Of a stretch of DNA of 24,203 bases, positions 7,873 through 14,214 are shown piece by piece. This DNA is from Candidatus Krumholzibacteriia bacterium (GTDB lineage Bacteria > Krumholzibacteriota > Krumholzibacteriia > LZORAL124-64-63), in the NCBI GenBank assembly GCA_014859985.1, contig JACZKN010000039.1, forward strand, positions 1 through 24,203. The letters are read 5' to 3'. Both the position numbers and the translations under genes were made by a program. Positions within the stretch are counted from its first letter, which is position 1. Each line of letters begins with the position of its first letter. The notes under the pieces were generated by a model that did not search any database, was not told where the DNA came from, and worked only from the letters and a program-made list of their open reading frames with translations.

Positions 7873-8029
7873 ATGGACTCCCGCGACCCGCCCACCGGCC
7901 TGCCCCCCGGAGGGATGTCGCCCTGACGGTGGCCCAGCCGGGCTGCGCTTCGCGCGCAACGCGGGGCGCCAGGGCTTCCGGACGGCGTACACCTGGACGA
8001 CGCGGCATCGTGTTCTCGGCGAGGCGTGA
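7873..8029 (+). pseudogene. GNAT acetyltransferase relic (both ends, interior deleted)
   Basis: After the frameshifted membrane gene, CCATGG...CCCGCCCACCG.CCTGC matches the start region of the intact GNAT gene at 12123. It is followed within about 50 bases by sequence matching that gene's extreme 3' end: GTGGCCCAGCCGG, then CGCAA.GCGG..CCAGGGCTTCCGGACGGC. In the ancestral frame the end reads RNAGRQGFRTAYTWT, compared with RNAEFQGFRTAYTRT in the intact protein, with a TGA at 8027-8029. Some 700 bases of interior are missing. The module order is the same as at 11918-12965, so this is a decayed tandem-type duplicate. Confidence 0.65.
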
Positions 8030-8227
8030 CCGCACCGGCGGCAGCGGACCCCCCGCGCTGGACCCACCGCTGCCCGGCGCCGGCCCTGTCGCCTCGACTT
8101 CGGTGGTGGTATCTTGGCGGGAACGGGCCGCGAGCGCGTCGTGGCCCTGGCCCGTACCGGCGCAGGATCCCGGCCGGCCGCGCCCGCCGCGGCAACGACG
8201 CGCCGGCGCACGCGAGCGGAGGCGATC
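8030..8227. other. Intergenic stretch without recognised gene
   Basis: This GC-rich stretch lies between the GNAT relic and the rnk-like gene. I see no open frame with homology, no clear promoter hexamers and no hairpin with a T-run. The only functional element recognised is the ribosome site GGAGG at 8218-8222 belonging to the next gene. Confidence 0.4.
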
Positions 8228-8644
8228 ATGGCGAAGCGGAAGCTGTACATCACCGAGTTCGACAAGTCGAGGCTCGAGGGCCTCATCGCGGCAGCCCGCG
8301 AGTCCGGCAGCCAGGACCGGAAGGAGCTGGCGCCCCTGATCGAGGAACTGAGCAAGGGGGAAGTGGTGCCGCCGCGGGACGTGCCCCCGGACGTGGTGAC
8401 CATGAACTCGAAGGTCGTCCTGCGCGATCTGGCCACCTCCGAGGAGATGACCTACGTCCTGGTGTTTCCCGGCGACGTGGACGTCGAGGCGGGAGCGATC
8501 TCGGTCCTCGCCCCCGTCGGGACGGCGATCCTCGGGTATGCCAAGGGCGACACCGTGGAGTGGCCCGTGCCCGCCGGGACGCGGCGCCTCCGCATCGAGG
8601 ACGTCCTGTACCAGCCCGAGGCGGCCGGGGACTATCACCTGTAG
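8228..8644 (+). CDS. rnk: Rnk-type regulator (GreA/GreB-like C-terminal domain)
   Basis: A 138-residue protein with ATG 5 nt after GGAGG; the longer upstream frame lacks homology. The N-terminal half, about residues 1-50, is a short helical hairpin containing FDKSRLEGLI and LAPLIEELSKGEVV. The C-terminal half is the GreA/GreB-type FKBP-like domain with PPDVVTMNSKVVLRDL, ISVLAPVGTAILGY and VEDVLYQPEAAGDY-like blocks (actual text IEDVLYQPEAAGDYHL), which are diagnostic for Rnk. Rnk proteins bind RNA polymerase without the long GreA coiled coil. In E. coli and Pseudomonas, rnk was found as a regulator of nucleoside diphosphate kinase levels. The next gene, an antiporter, starts 33 nt later, so the two may be co-transcribed. 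Confidence 0.88.
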   Translation: MAKRKLYITEFDKSRLEGLIAAARESGSQDRKELAPLIEELSKGEVVPPRDVPPDVVTMNSKVVLRDLATSEEMTYVLVFPGDVDVEAGAISVLAPVGTAILGYAKGDTVEWPVPAGTRRLRIEDVLYQPEAAGDYHL

Positions 8645-8677
8645 TGCCGACGGGCCTGGAGTTTCCGAGGAGAGCCG

Positions 8678-10144
8678 TTGTCCACCGAGTACCTGATCCT
8701 GATCGCCGGACTCCTGATCATGTTCAGTGCCTTGGCCAGCAAGCTGTCCGAGAGGATCGGCGTGCCGGCATTGCTGGTCTTCCTGGGCGTCGGCATGCTC
8801 GCCGGCTCGGATGCCCTGGGGCTCGTCTACTTCGACGACGCCAACCTCGCCAACGGGATCGGCACGGTCGCGCTCGCGTACATCCTGTTCTCCGGCGGGT
8901 TCGACACGCGCTGGTCCGTCGTCCGTCCGGTCGTGGGGCGCGGCGTGCTGCTGTCCACGGTCGGGGTCCTGCTGACGATGGGCATCCTGGGGCTGGTCGT
9001 CTGGCTGGTGTTCGGATTCAGCTTCAAGGGCGCCCTGCTGTTGGCGGCGATCGTTTCCTCGACCGACGCGGCAGCGGTGTTCTCCGTACTCCGCTCCCGG
9101 GGCGTGAGCCTGAAGGGGCGGTTGCGCCCGCTCCTGGAACTGGAGTCGGGCAGCAACGACCCCATGGCCGTGTTCCTGACCCTGGGGATCCTCGATCTGC
9201 TGATGAACCCGCTGCTGGCCTGGACCAGCCTGCTGACCGGGTTCGTGCTGCAGATGGCGCTCGGCGCGGGAGTCGGCCTGGGCCTGGGCAGGTTGGCGGC
9301 GATCCTCCTGAACCGCGTGCGCCTGGATTATGAGGGCCTCTATCCCGTCCTGTCGTTCAGCCTCGTGCCGCTGGTCTTCGGCGCGGCGGCCGCGATCGGC
9401 GGCAACGGGTTCCTCGCCGTCTATGCCGCCGGTATCGTCATCGGCAACAGCGAGATCCTCCACCGGCGTTCGCTGATGCGCTTCCACGACGGCCTCAGCT
9501 GGCTCATGCAGATCGGGATGTTCCTGACGCTGGGGCTGCTGGTGTTCCCGTCCCGCCTGCCGGCGGTCATGGGCATCGGGTTGGTCGTCTCGGCGGTGCT
9601 GGTCTTCGTGGCCCGCCCGTTGGCCGTCTACCTGTGCATGCTGGGCAGCGGGTTCAGCTGGCGCGAGCGGACGCTCGTCGGCTGGACGGGGCTGCGCGGG
9701 GCCGTGCCGATCGTCCTGGCGACCTTCCCGCTCATGCTGGGCTATCCCGAGTCCGAGCGGGCGTTCAACGTCGTGTTCTTCGTGGTTTGCGTCTCGGTGC
9801 TGCTGCAGGGCCGGTCGCTGATGCTGGTCGCGCGCTGGCTCGGAGTCGACCAGCCGCTGGACGCCAAGCCTCCCTATCCGCTCGAGTTCGACAAGGTCGA
9901 GGGGCTGCAGGGCGAGACCTGCGAGCTCGAGGTCCTGCCGGGCTCGCCGGCCGACGGCAAACGGATCATGGACCTCGGGTTGCCGGCAAACGTGCTCGTG
10001 CTGCTCGTTCGTCGGGGGCGCGAGTTCCTCGTTCCGGGAGGCCAGACCGAGCTGCGGGGCCGGGACACGCTTCTTGTCCTGGCCGAACGGGAAGCGATCG
10101 AGGCGGCCAGGAACCTGTTCGCCGCGACAAGGATTTCGACGTAG
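8678..10144 (+). CDS. nhaP2: CPA-type K+(Na+)/H+ antiporter with RCK C-terminal domain
   Basis: A 488-residue membrane protein. It starts at TTG, 5 nt after GAGGAG (8667-8672), directly before the first helix. About 12 hydrophobic segments fill residues 1-390. Family signatures include LASKLSERIGVPALLVFLGVGM, ILFSGGFDT, IVSSTDAAAVFSVLR and LELESGSNDPMAVFLT, the last carrying the conserved SND ion-site Asp of CPA1/NhaP-type exchangers. WTGLRGAVPIVLATFPL follows. The soluble tail (about 400-485) with LPGSPADGKRIMDLGLP and LRGRDTLLVLAE is a TrkA-C/RCK-C domain, as in NhaP2 (CvrA). It would export K+ or Na+ against protons at the inner membrane for osmotic or pH balance. Ion preference is not readable. 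Confidence 0.9.
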   Translation: MSTEYLILIAGLLIMFSALASKLSERIGVPALLVFLGVGMLAGSDALGLVYFDDANLANGIGTVALAYILFSGGFDTRWSVVRPVVGRGVLLSTVGVLLTMGILGLVVWLVFGFSFKGALLLAAIVSSTDAAAVFSVLRSRGVSLKGRLRPLLELESGSNDPMAVFLTLGILDLLMNPLLAWTSLLTGFVLQMALGAGVGLGLGRLAAILLNRVRLDYEGLYPVLSFSLVPLVFGAAAAIGGNGFLAVYAAGIVIGNSEILHRRSLMRFHDGLSWLMQIGMFLTLGLLVFPSRLPAVMGIGLVVSAVLVFVARPLAVYLCMLGSGFSWRERTLVGWTGLRGAVPIVLATFPLMLGYPESERAFNVVFFVVCVSVLLQGRSLMLVARWLGVDQPLDAKPPYPLEFDKVEGLQGETCELEVLPGSPADGKRIMDLGLPANVLVLLVRRGREFLVPGGQTELRGRDTLLVLAEREAIEAARNLFAATRIST

Positions 10145-10190
10145 GCGATGACTTCAAGTACGGTCGTCATTGCGTGAAGGGAGATAGCGC

Positions 10191-10496
10191 GTGGCCAAGA
10201 AGGAAGCGAAGATCCTGTGCGAAACGCCCACGCCGGGCAAGGAAGGGACACGTATCCCGCAATGGAAGTACGCCGCGGTGCGGGCAGCGATCCGCAAGGT
10301 CGTACCGCGCAGCGAGAAGGGCATCGAGTTCCGGGAACTCGCGGGACTGGTTGATGCGGCGCTCTCTGTCGATGCCCGCCGGGATCTCGGTTCCGTTGGT
10401 TGGCACACGGTCACCGTCAAGCTGCACATGGAAGTGATCGGTGAGATCGAACGGATCGCCGGTGCCAAGCCACAGCGTATCCGCCGCGTGCGGTAG
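10191..10496 (+). CDS. DUF6958 family small protein
   Basis: A 101-residue soluble basic protein starting at GTG with AAGGGAG 7 nt upstream. The pattern CETPTPGKEGTRIPQWKYAAVRAAI, then FRELAGLVDAALS, LGSVGWHTVTVKLHMEVIGEIERI and KPQRIRRVR fits the family named DUF6958, whose members are stand-alone proteins of about 100 residues resembling a winged-helix. No biochemical function is known to me. It lies 46 nt after the antiporter gene, and a promoter-like repeat begins 49 nt after its stop, so it probably ends that transcription unit. Confidence 0.65.
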   Translation: MAKKEAKILCETPTPGKEGTRIPQWKYAAVRAAIRKVVPRSEKGIEFRELAGLVDAALSVDARRDLGSVGWHTVTVKLHMEVIGEIERIAGAKPQRIRRVR

Positions 10497-10545
10497 TGGC
10501 CGAACCAGGCCCCGAGGCATGCCCGCCATGGCTCAATCCTGGCCA

Positions 10546-10607
10546 TTGGCTATAGATTGATAAGATGACATAATATTGCTACACTTGGGCCGGGATAGCC
10601 TGGAATA
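10546..10607 (+). repeat. 62-bp dispersed repeat, copy 2, with promoter
   Basis: Counterpart of 7564-7625. This copy carries a good sigma70-type pair: TTGATA (10557-10562), a 17-base spacer and TACACT (10580-10585). Transcription would start near 10592, about 70 bases before the ATPase ATG. The middle, including the -10 region, is the part that differs most between copies, while both flanks are well kept. Confidence 0.6.
10557..10585 (+). promoter_or_regulatory. Putative promoter of the ATPase-membrane protein-GNAT unit
   Basis: TTGATA-17-TACACT inside repeat copy 2. It is the best promoter match seen in the accessory region and points at the AAA+ ATPase gene. Motif evidence only. Confidence 0.5.
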
Positions 10608-10661
10608 GCCAGGTAAGACAGGCAAAGTTGTCTCGAATCCTGCCGTTGGAGGCAAGCCGCC

Positions 10662-11858
10662 ATGGACCCCCTACGGAACCCGTTCTCTCCCGGTGCCGGA
10701 GCCCCACCACCAGAGCTTGCCGGCCGCGAGGAGATCCTTGAGGCTGCCAGAATCGCCCTGCATAGGATTCGCGCAGGCCGCTCCGAGAAGAGTCAGATGC
10801 TTCTCGGACTTCGTGGTGTCGGGAAGACCGTACTGCTGAACAAGATCGGGGAGGCAGCCGAAGAGATCGGATATCACGTTGTCATGCTGGAAGCACCCGA
10901 GGGCCAACGACTCGCTGCCTATCTGGCGCCCGCGCTCAAGAGCACGCTGCTGCGGCTTGATCGTGCCGAGAAGGCCAAGGAGAGCGTATCACACGCGTTT
11001 GGAGCGCTGCGCGGTTTCGCGCGCGCGTTCAAGGTCTCGATCGGGGAATTCAGTATCGCCATGGGTGAGCCATCCCTGGCCGACAGTGGAAACCTGGAGA
11101 TCGATCTCCCCGCCCTGTTCCTGGCGGTAGGCCAAGCCGCCAAGGCCGCCGATTCGAGCGTCGTCATCCTTGTCGACGAAGTCCAGTATCTCAACGAGGC
11201 GGACTTGAGGGCCCTGATCGTGGCGTTCCATGCCCTCGCCCAGAAGGGATTGCCCGTCGTGATGTTTGGCGCCGGCCTGCCCCAGGTCGCCGCGCTGTCG
11301 GGCGAGGCGAAATCGTACGCTGAACGTCTCTTCGATTTCCCATCCGTGGGACCTCTCGGCACGGAAGCAACAAAACAGGCCATCGAGCAGCCAATTCGCG
11401 GTGAAGGGGCGGAGATCAGCCCAGACGCCTTGGACAGAATCGTCTCGGTGACGAAGGGGTATCCCTACTTCCTCCAGGAGTGGGGGAAGCATACCTGGAA
11501 TGTCGCCCCGCGGTCTCCGGTCACCTCGGGTGATGTGGTAGCAGCAAGCGAGTCAGCTACCGGTGCCTTGGACCGGAGCTTTTTCCGGGTACGGTTCGAC
11601 AGGCTCACCCCGCGAGAGCAGGACTACTTGCGGGCGATGGCAGCGCTCGGGTCCGGTCCCCACCGATCCGGTGCCATTGCCGAAGCACTCGGACGAACCG
11701 TCGAGAGCACCGGCCCGTTGCGGAGCGGATTGATCAAAAAGGGAATGGTCTGGAGCCCGGCCCACGGGGAAACCGCGTTCACTGTTCCCCTCTTCGATGA
11801 GTTCATGCGCCGGGCCATTCCCGACTGGCAACCGCCCGCCGCCGCCGACCGGCGGTGA
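10662..11858 (+). CDS. AAA+ (STAND/Orc1-Cdc6-like) ATPase with winged-helix end
   Basis: A 398-residue protein with ATG 9 nt after GGAGG. The N-terminus NPFSPGAGAPPPELAGREE is the usual lead-in of AAA_16-type ATPases. Walker A is GLRGVGKT (49-56, Lys55) and Walker B is VVILVDEVQYL (Asp172, Glu173). A sensor-1-like VVMFGAGLP follows, then a lid region with KGYPYFLQEWGK. Residues about 300-390 look like a winged helix (RLTPREQDYLRAMAALG, then IAEALGRTVESTGPLRSGL). The family resembles archaeal and bacterial MoxR/Orc-like or STAND ATPases found widely as orphan genes; the role is unknown. It is followed after 59 nt by the small membrane gene and the GNAT gene. Repeat copy 1 leads directly to a membrane gene with no ATPase, so the ATPase is either inserted here or lost there. 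Confidence 0.82.
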   Translation: MDPLRNPFSPGAGAPPPELAGREEILEAARIALHRIRAGRSEKSQMLLGLRGVGKTVLLNKIGEAAEEIGYHVVMLEAPEGQRLAAYLAPALKSTLLRLDRAEKAKESVSHAFGALRGFARAFKVSIGEFSIAMGEPSLADSGNLEIDLPALFLAVGQAAKAADSSVVILVDEVQYLNEADLRALIVAFHALAQKGLPVVMFGAGLPQVAALSGEAKSYAERLFDFPSVGPLGTEATKQAIEQPIRGEGAEISPDALDRIVSVTKGYPYFLQEWGKHTWNVAPRSPVTSGDVVAASESATGALDRSFFRVRFDRLTPREQDYLRAMAALGSGPHRSGAIAEALGRTVESTGPLRSGLIKKGMVWSPAHGETAFTVPLFDEFMRRAIPDWQPPAAADRR

Positions 11859-11917
11859 GCGACAATGAAATTGCGGGTAAAGCGAACGCTTGAACTTTCC
11901 CAAGCCAGGAGGTTCCC

Positions 11918-12115
11918 GTGACCAACAATAGCCAAGGATATGCCGTCGGTTGGCTTACCCTCGCATTCATCAACGCCGGCCTGGCCCAGGGCAAGGGGCG
12001 GCGCGGCAAGGTGTGGTTCCTGTTGTCGTTGCTGCTGGGACCGGTCGCCACGTTCCTCATCGTCGTCACGGAGCCGGGTTCGCGGACGACCGCAACGACA
12101 ATTAGCCCTGGTTGA
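11918..12115 (+). CDS. 65-residue membrane protein, unknown function
   Basis: Starts at GTG, 5 nt after AGGAGG (11907-11912). The protein has a first moderately hydrophobic stretch (YAVGWLTLAFINAGLAQ), a basic linker KGRRGK, then a strong membrane helix (WFLLSLLLGPVATFLIVV) and a polar tail. The pattern resembles many short PLDc_N/antitermination-like membrane peptides, but I do not recognise the family. The gene is 7 nt upstream of the GNAT gene, and the same pair occurs in decayed form at 7660-8029, so the two genes travel together. The near-identity of the two DNA copies indicates a fairly recent duplication. Confidence 0.7.
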   Translation: MTNNSQGYAVGWLTLAFINAGLAQGKGRRGKVWFLLSLLLGPVATFLIVVTEPGSRTTATTISPG

Positions 12116-12122
12116 GCCGCCC

Positions 12123-12965
12123 ATGGCAGCCGTACACGACAAGGGATCCTCCTACCCGCCCACCGACCTGCACCTCGCGCAGCGCCTAGAAGGCGCCGAA
12201 GCGGCGGCCAGCATCGCGTTCGTCGAGGCCCACGCGGCGCTGAACCGGGACGTCGGCGCGACGCATATGCGCATCGGCGTCGTCGCCGCGATTTTCGACG
12301 GCCCGGAGTCGCCGCTCACGCAAACGTTCGGCCTGGGCGTGTTCGGCGCGCCGGGGACGGCAGAGTTCGAGAGTATCGAGAACTCATTCCTTAGCCGGTC
12401 CGCCCCCGTGCAACATGAAGTGAGCGGGCTTGCCGCAACCGATACGGTCGTCCAGTTGAGCGCGCGCGGTTATCGCACCGTGGAATTCTCGACCGTGCTC
12501 GTCCGGCCGGCATCGATCCCGCTCGATGGCGTCCGGGGCGTCGCGGTCCGCAGGATCCGGCCCGAGGAAGGACCGCTGTGGTGCCGGACGGCCGCCGAGG
12601 GCGGGGGCAGCGAGTCCGCGGAGCTGGCGGACTTCATCGAGGCGTTCGGCGCGGTCATGGTGCGGGCCGCGGACGTCCAATGCTTCCTCGCCGAGATCGC
12701 GGGGCGCCCCGTGGCGACCGGGGCCCTGTGCCTGGCCGGGGACGTCGCCCTGCTGGCCGCGGCCAGCACGATCCCTTCGGCCCGGCGGCAGGGAGCCCAA
12801 CTGGCCTTGCTCGGAGCGCGCCTGGATTATGCTCTTGCCCAAAGGGCGGGGCTGGCCATGATGGTGGCCCAGCCGGACAGCGCCTCGATGCGCAATGCGG
12901 AATTCCAGGGCTTCCGGACGGCCTACACCCGGACGAAGTGGTGGCTTGCCGGCGGCGCGGCCTAG
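12123..12965 (+). CDS. GNAT-family N-acetyltransferase
   Basis: A 280-residue protein. I chose the ATG at 12123 because it lies 7 nt after the membrane-gene stop; the longer frame from 11940 only overlaps that gene out of frame. The GNAT acetyl-CoA site is near residues 215-235: GDVALLAAASTIPSARRQGA, with the R-R-x-G-A loop that binds pyrophosphate. It is followed by LLGARLDYALAQRAGLAMM and the common end QPDSASMRNAEFQGFRTAYTRTKW. The N-terminal half (IGVVAAIFDGPESPLTQTFGLG) fits a degenerate first GNAT repeat as in two-domain members. The acceptor substrate is unknown. Two relics of this gene lie at 7873-8029 and 15619-15691. Confidence 0.8.
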   Translation: MAAVHDKGSSYPPTDLHLAQRLEGAEAAASIAFVEAHAALNRDVGATHMRIGVVAAIFDGPESPLTQTFGLGVFGAPGTAEFESIENSFLSRSAPVQHEVSGLAATDTVVQLSARGYRTVEFSTVLVRPASIPLDGVRGVAVRRIRPEEGPLWCRTAAEGGGSESAELADFIEAFGAVMVRAADVQCFLAEIAGRPVATGALCLAGDVALLAAASTIPSARRQGAQLALLGARLDYALAQRAGLAMMVAQPDSASMRNAEFQGFRTAYTRTKWWLAGGAA

Positions 12966-13224
12966 CAGGCTATTGAACAACATGCCCCGGCAGGCCTGGT
13001 CGTTTCCGGCCCGATCCTGGGGCAGCCCCCCCGGGGCGGCCCACCCGGGCGATCGCCAGCATCCTCCGCATCAGCACCACGTTGCACGCCTCCGCCGTTT
13101 ACGTGTATGTCCAACCGGCTCTTACCAGACTCGAGTGCCCAGCTTCCGTAACCCACCGATGTCCTTAATCCTGTGGAGCCGGTCCTCGATCAGTTGCGCC
13201 ACCTCCAGCTCTTCGATAGGTTTC

Positions 13225-13363
13225 ATATGCGAGCGTCCATTGACAAGCCGACGAACCAGCGGTACAAGGTTCAAGATGAGCGCCTCGGGACGCGGGACAG
13301 GATCTCGACCAGCAGGGTCCGCAGCGACTGCTCCGGCGGAATCGGCGGCCGCCTACCAGCCAT
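13225..13363 (-). pseudogene. Remnant of an IS5-family DDE transposase
   Basis: Read on the minus strand from 13363: AGRRPPIPPEQSLRTLLVEIL, then a stop and TLYRWFVGLSMDARI, then another stop. This is the N-terminal block of IS5-type transposases, normally RPSIPPE.LLRALLLQ followed by LLYRWFVGLSMDD. About seven codons are missing between the two parts and two in-frame stops are present. The catalytic DDE region was not found, so this is a dead fragment. It indicates past transposition at the border of the low-GC island. Confidence 0.65.
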
Positions 13364-13469
13364 CGAATAGAATCTAATCTTGCCCGAGAATGTGTTGGCG
13401 CAGATCCTAGCAGTGCGGTGACATAGTGAGCGAAACACCAAACCACCAACCGACGGAACCGGCCGCTAC

Positions 13470-13490
13470 GCCCCGTGCAGAGCACGGGGC
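13470..13490. other. GC-rich hairpin upstream of the HAD gene
   Basis: An 8-bp perfect stem GCCCCGTG/CACGGGGC with a 5-base loop CAGAG, about 77 bases before the chosen HAD start. No T-run follows on either strand, so it does not look like an intrinsic terminator. It could be a leader structure or an element scar. Confidence 0.35.
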
Positions 13491-13566
13491 CTACGAAACT
13501 GCTTCGCATTTGTGGCCAAAGACAGAGCGCGCGACTCCTTACTCACCCACGCACCCACAACTCTCT

Positions 13567-14163
13567 ATGAAGCCGTTCGTTGCGTTCGACATGGGCAATG
13601 TCCTATTGCCGTTCGACCACATGCGCGCTTGCCGTTCGCTAGGTGAAGTCGTAGGCATGCCCGCTGGAGCCGTATACTCGCTGCTTTTTGATAGCGGCCT
13701 GGCCCGGCAATACGAACTTGGCACAATCTCGTCTAGTAGTTTCGTCGCCGCTTGCCAACGGGTCCTTGGGCAACAACTCGACGCCAAATACTTGCGCACG
13801 GCTTGGAGTGATATCTTTACCGAGGATGAGCAGATGCGGGATCTAGTCGCCTCACTGTCAAACAGGGCAGACCTGTGCCTCGTATCAAATACAAACGACT
13901 TCCATTTCCAATGGGTTTCCGAGCATTTTCCCGTCATTTCAGCTTTTCCGCGATTGGTACTGTCCCACGAAATCCACTCCATGAAACCGGATTTTGCTAT
14001 CTACTCAGCGGCGGCTCGGTATGTCTCTCACGGCCAGTTGGCTGTATACATAGACGACGTTCCCGCGTACGCCTCGGCCTCGGAAGCGCACGGTTTTCGA
14101 GGACTTTGCTTTACTGGCTTCGAGCGTCTCGTCCTTGATTTAGAGGCTCTTTCTGTCCTGTAG
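13567..14163 (+). CDS. HAD-superfamily hydrolase (YihX-like subfamily IA)
   Basis: A 198-residue protein beginning MKPFVAFDMGNVLLPFDH. The family start fixes this ATG. A GTG at 13426 in frame would add a proline-rich tail with no homology, and neither start has a strong ribosome site. HAD motifs: I, Asp8 in FDMGNVL (Gly at +2, as in YihX-type enzymes with DLGGV); II, Ser107 in LVSNTND; III, Lys140 in SMKPDF; IV, Asp163-Asp164 in VYIDDVPAY. The cap insert is small and helical (residues 17-90). Members dephosphorylate sugar phosphates or nucleotides. The gene has visibly lower GC than its flanks and is followed after 51 nt by a Nudix-like gene on the same strand, suggesting a two-gene operon. 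Confidence 0.82.
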   Translation: MKPFVAFDMGNVLLPFDHMRACRSLGEVVGMPAGAVYSLLFDSGLARQYELGTISSSSFVAACQRVLGQQLDAKYLRTAWSDIFTEDEQMRDLVASLSNRADLCLVSNTNDFHFQWVSEHFPVISAFPRLVLSHEIHSMKPDFAIYSAAARYVSHGQLAVYIDDVPAYASASEAHGFRGLCFTGFERLVLDLEALSVL

Positions 14164-14214
14164 CCCGAGCCATTTCGGGACTGCATCGATTACTGTTTCA
14201 ACACGGAGGCCACG

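Larger units (their letters stand above)
12966..13566. other. 600-base stretch without intact gene
   Basis: It contains a degraded IS5-type transposase on the minus strand (13225-13363) and a short hairpin (13470-13490). The rest of 12966-13220 is GC-rich sequence that may also derive from an insertion element: minus-strand NVVLMRRMLAIARV near 13050-13090 resembles the tail of such transposases only weakly. From about 13365 the composition shifts to lower GC, marking the left edge of the island with the HAD and Nudix-like genes. No complete terminal inverted repeats were found by eye. Confidence 0.5.

Noticed and set aside
7660..7926. 88-codon frame starting at the GTG of the decayed membrane gene
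   Set aside because: After the ninth codon it reads the shifted frame (Ser/Arg/Cys-rich); the ancestral frame matches the intact copy, so this is a pseudogene product.
7679..9487. 602-codon minus-strand frame across the Rnk and antiporter genes
   Set aside because: Low-complexity Gln/Asp/Arg-rich translation with no fold; the plus strand has two well-recognised families.
13470..13490. Hairpin considered as an intrinsic terminator or integron-type recombination site
   Set aside because: No T-run follows, and the short simple stem lacks the paired inner and outer boxes expected of a cassette site.
13426..13566. GTG start 141 bases upstream for the HAD gene
   Set aside because: The added 47 residues are proline-rich without homology and run through a GC hairpin; the HAD fold begins at the ATG at 13567.
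12966..13566. Complete insertion sequence
   Set aside because: Only the N-terminal transposase block is recognisable, with stops and a deletion, and no matching terminal inverted repeats or target duplications were found by eye.
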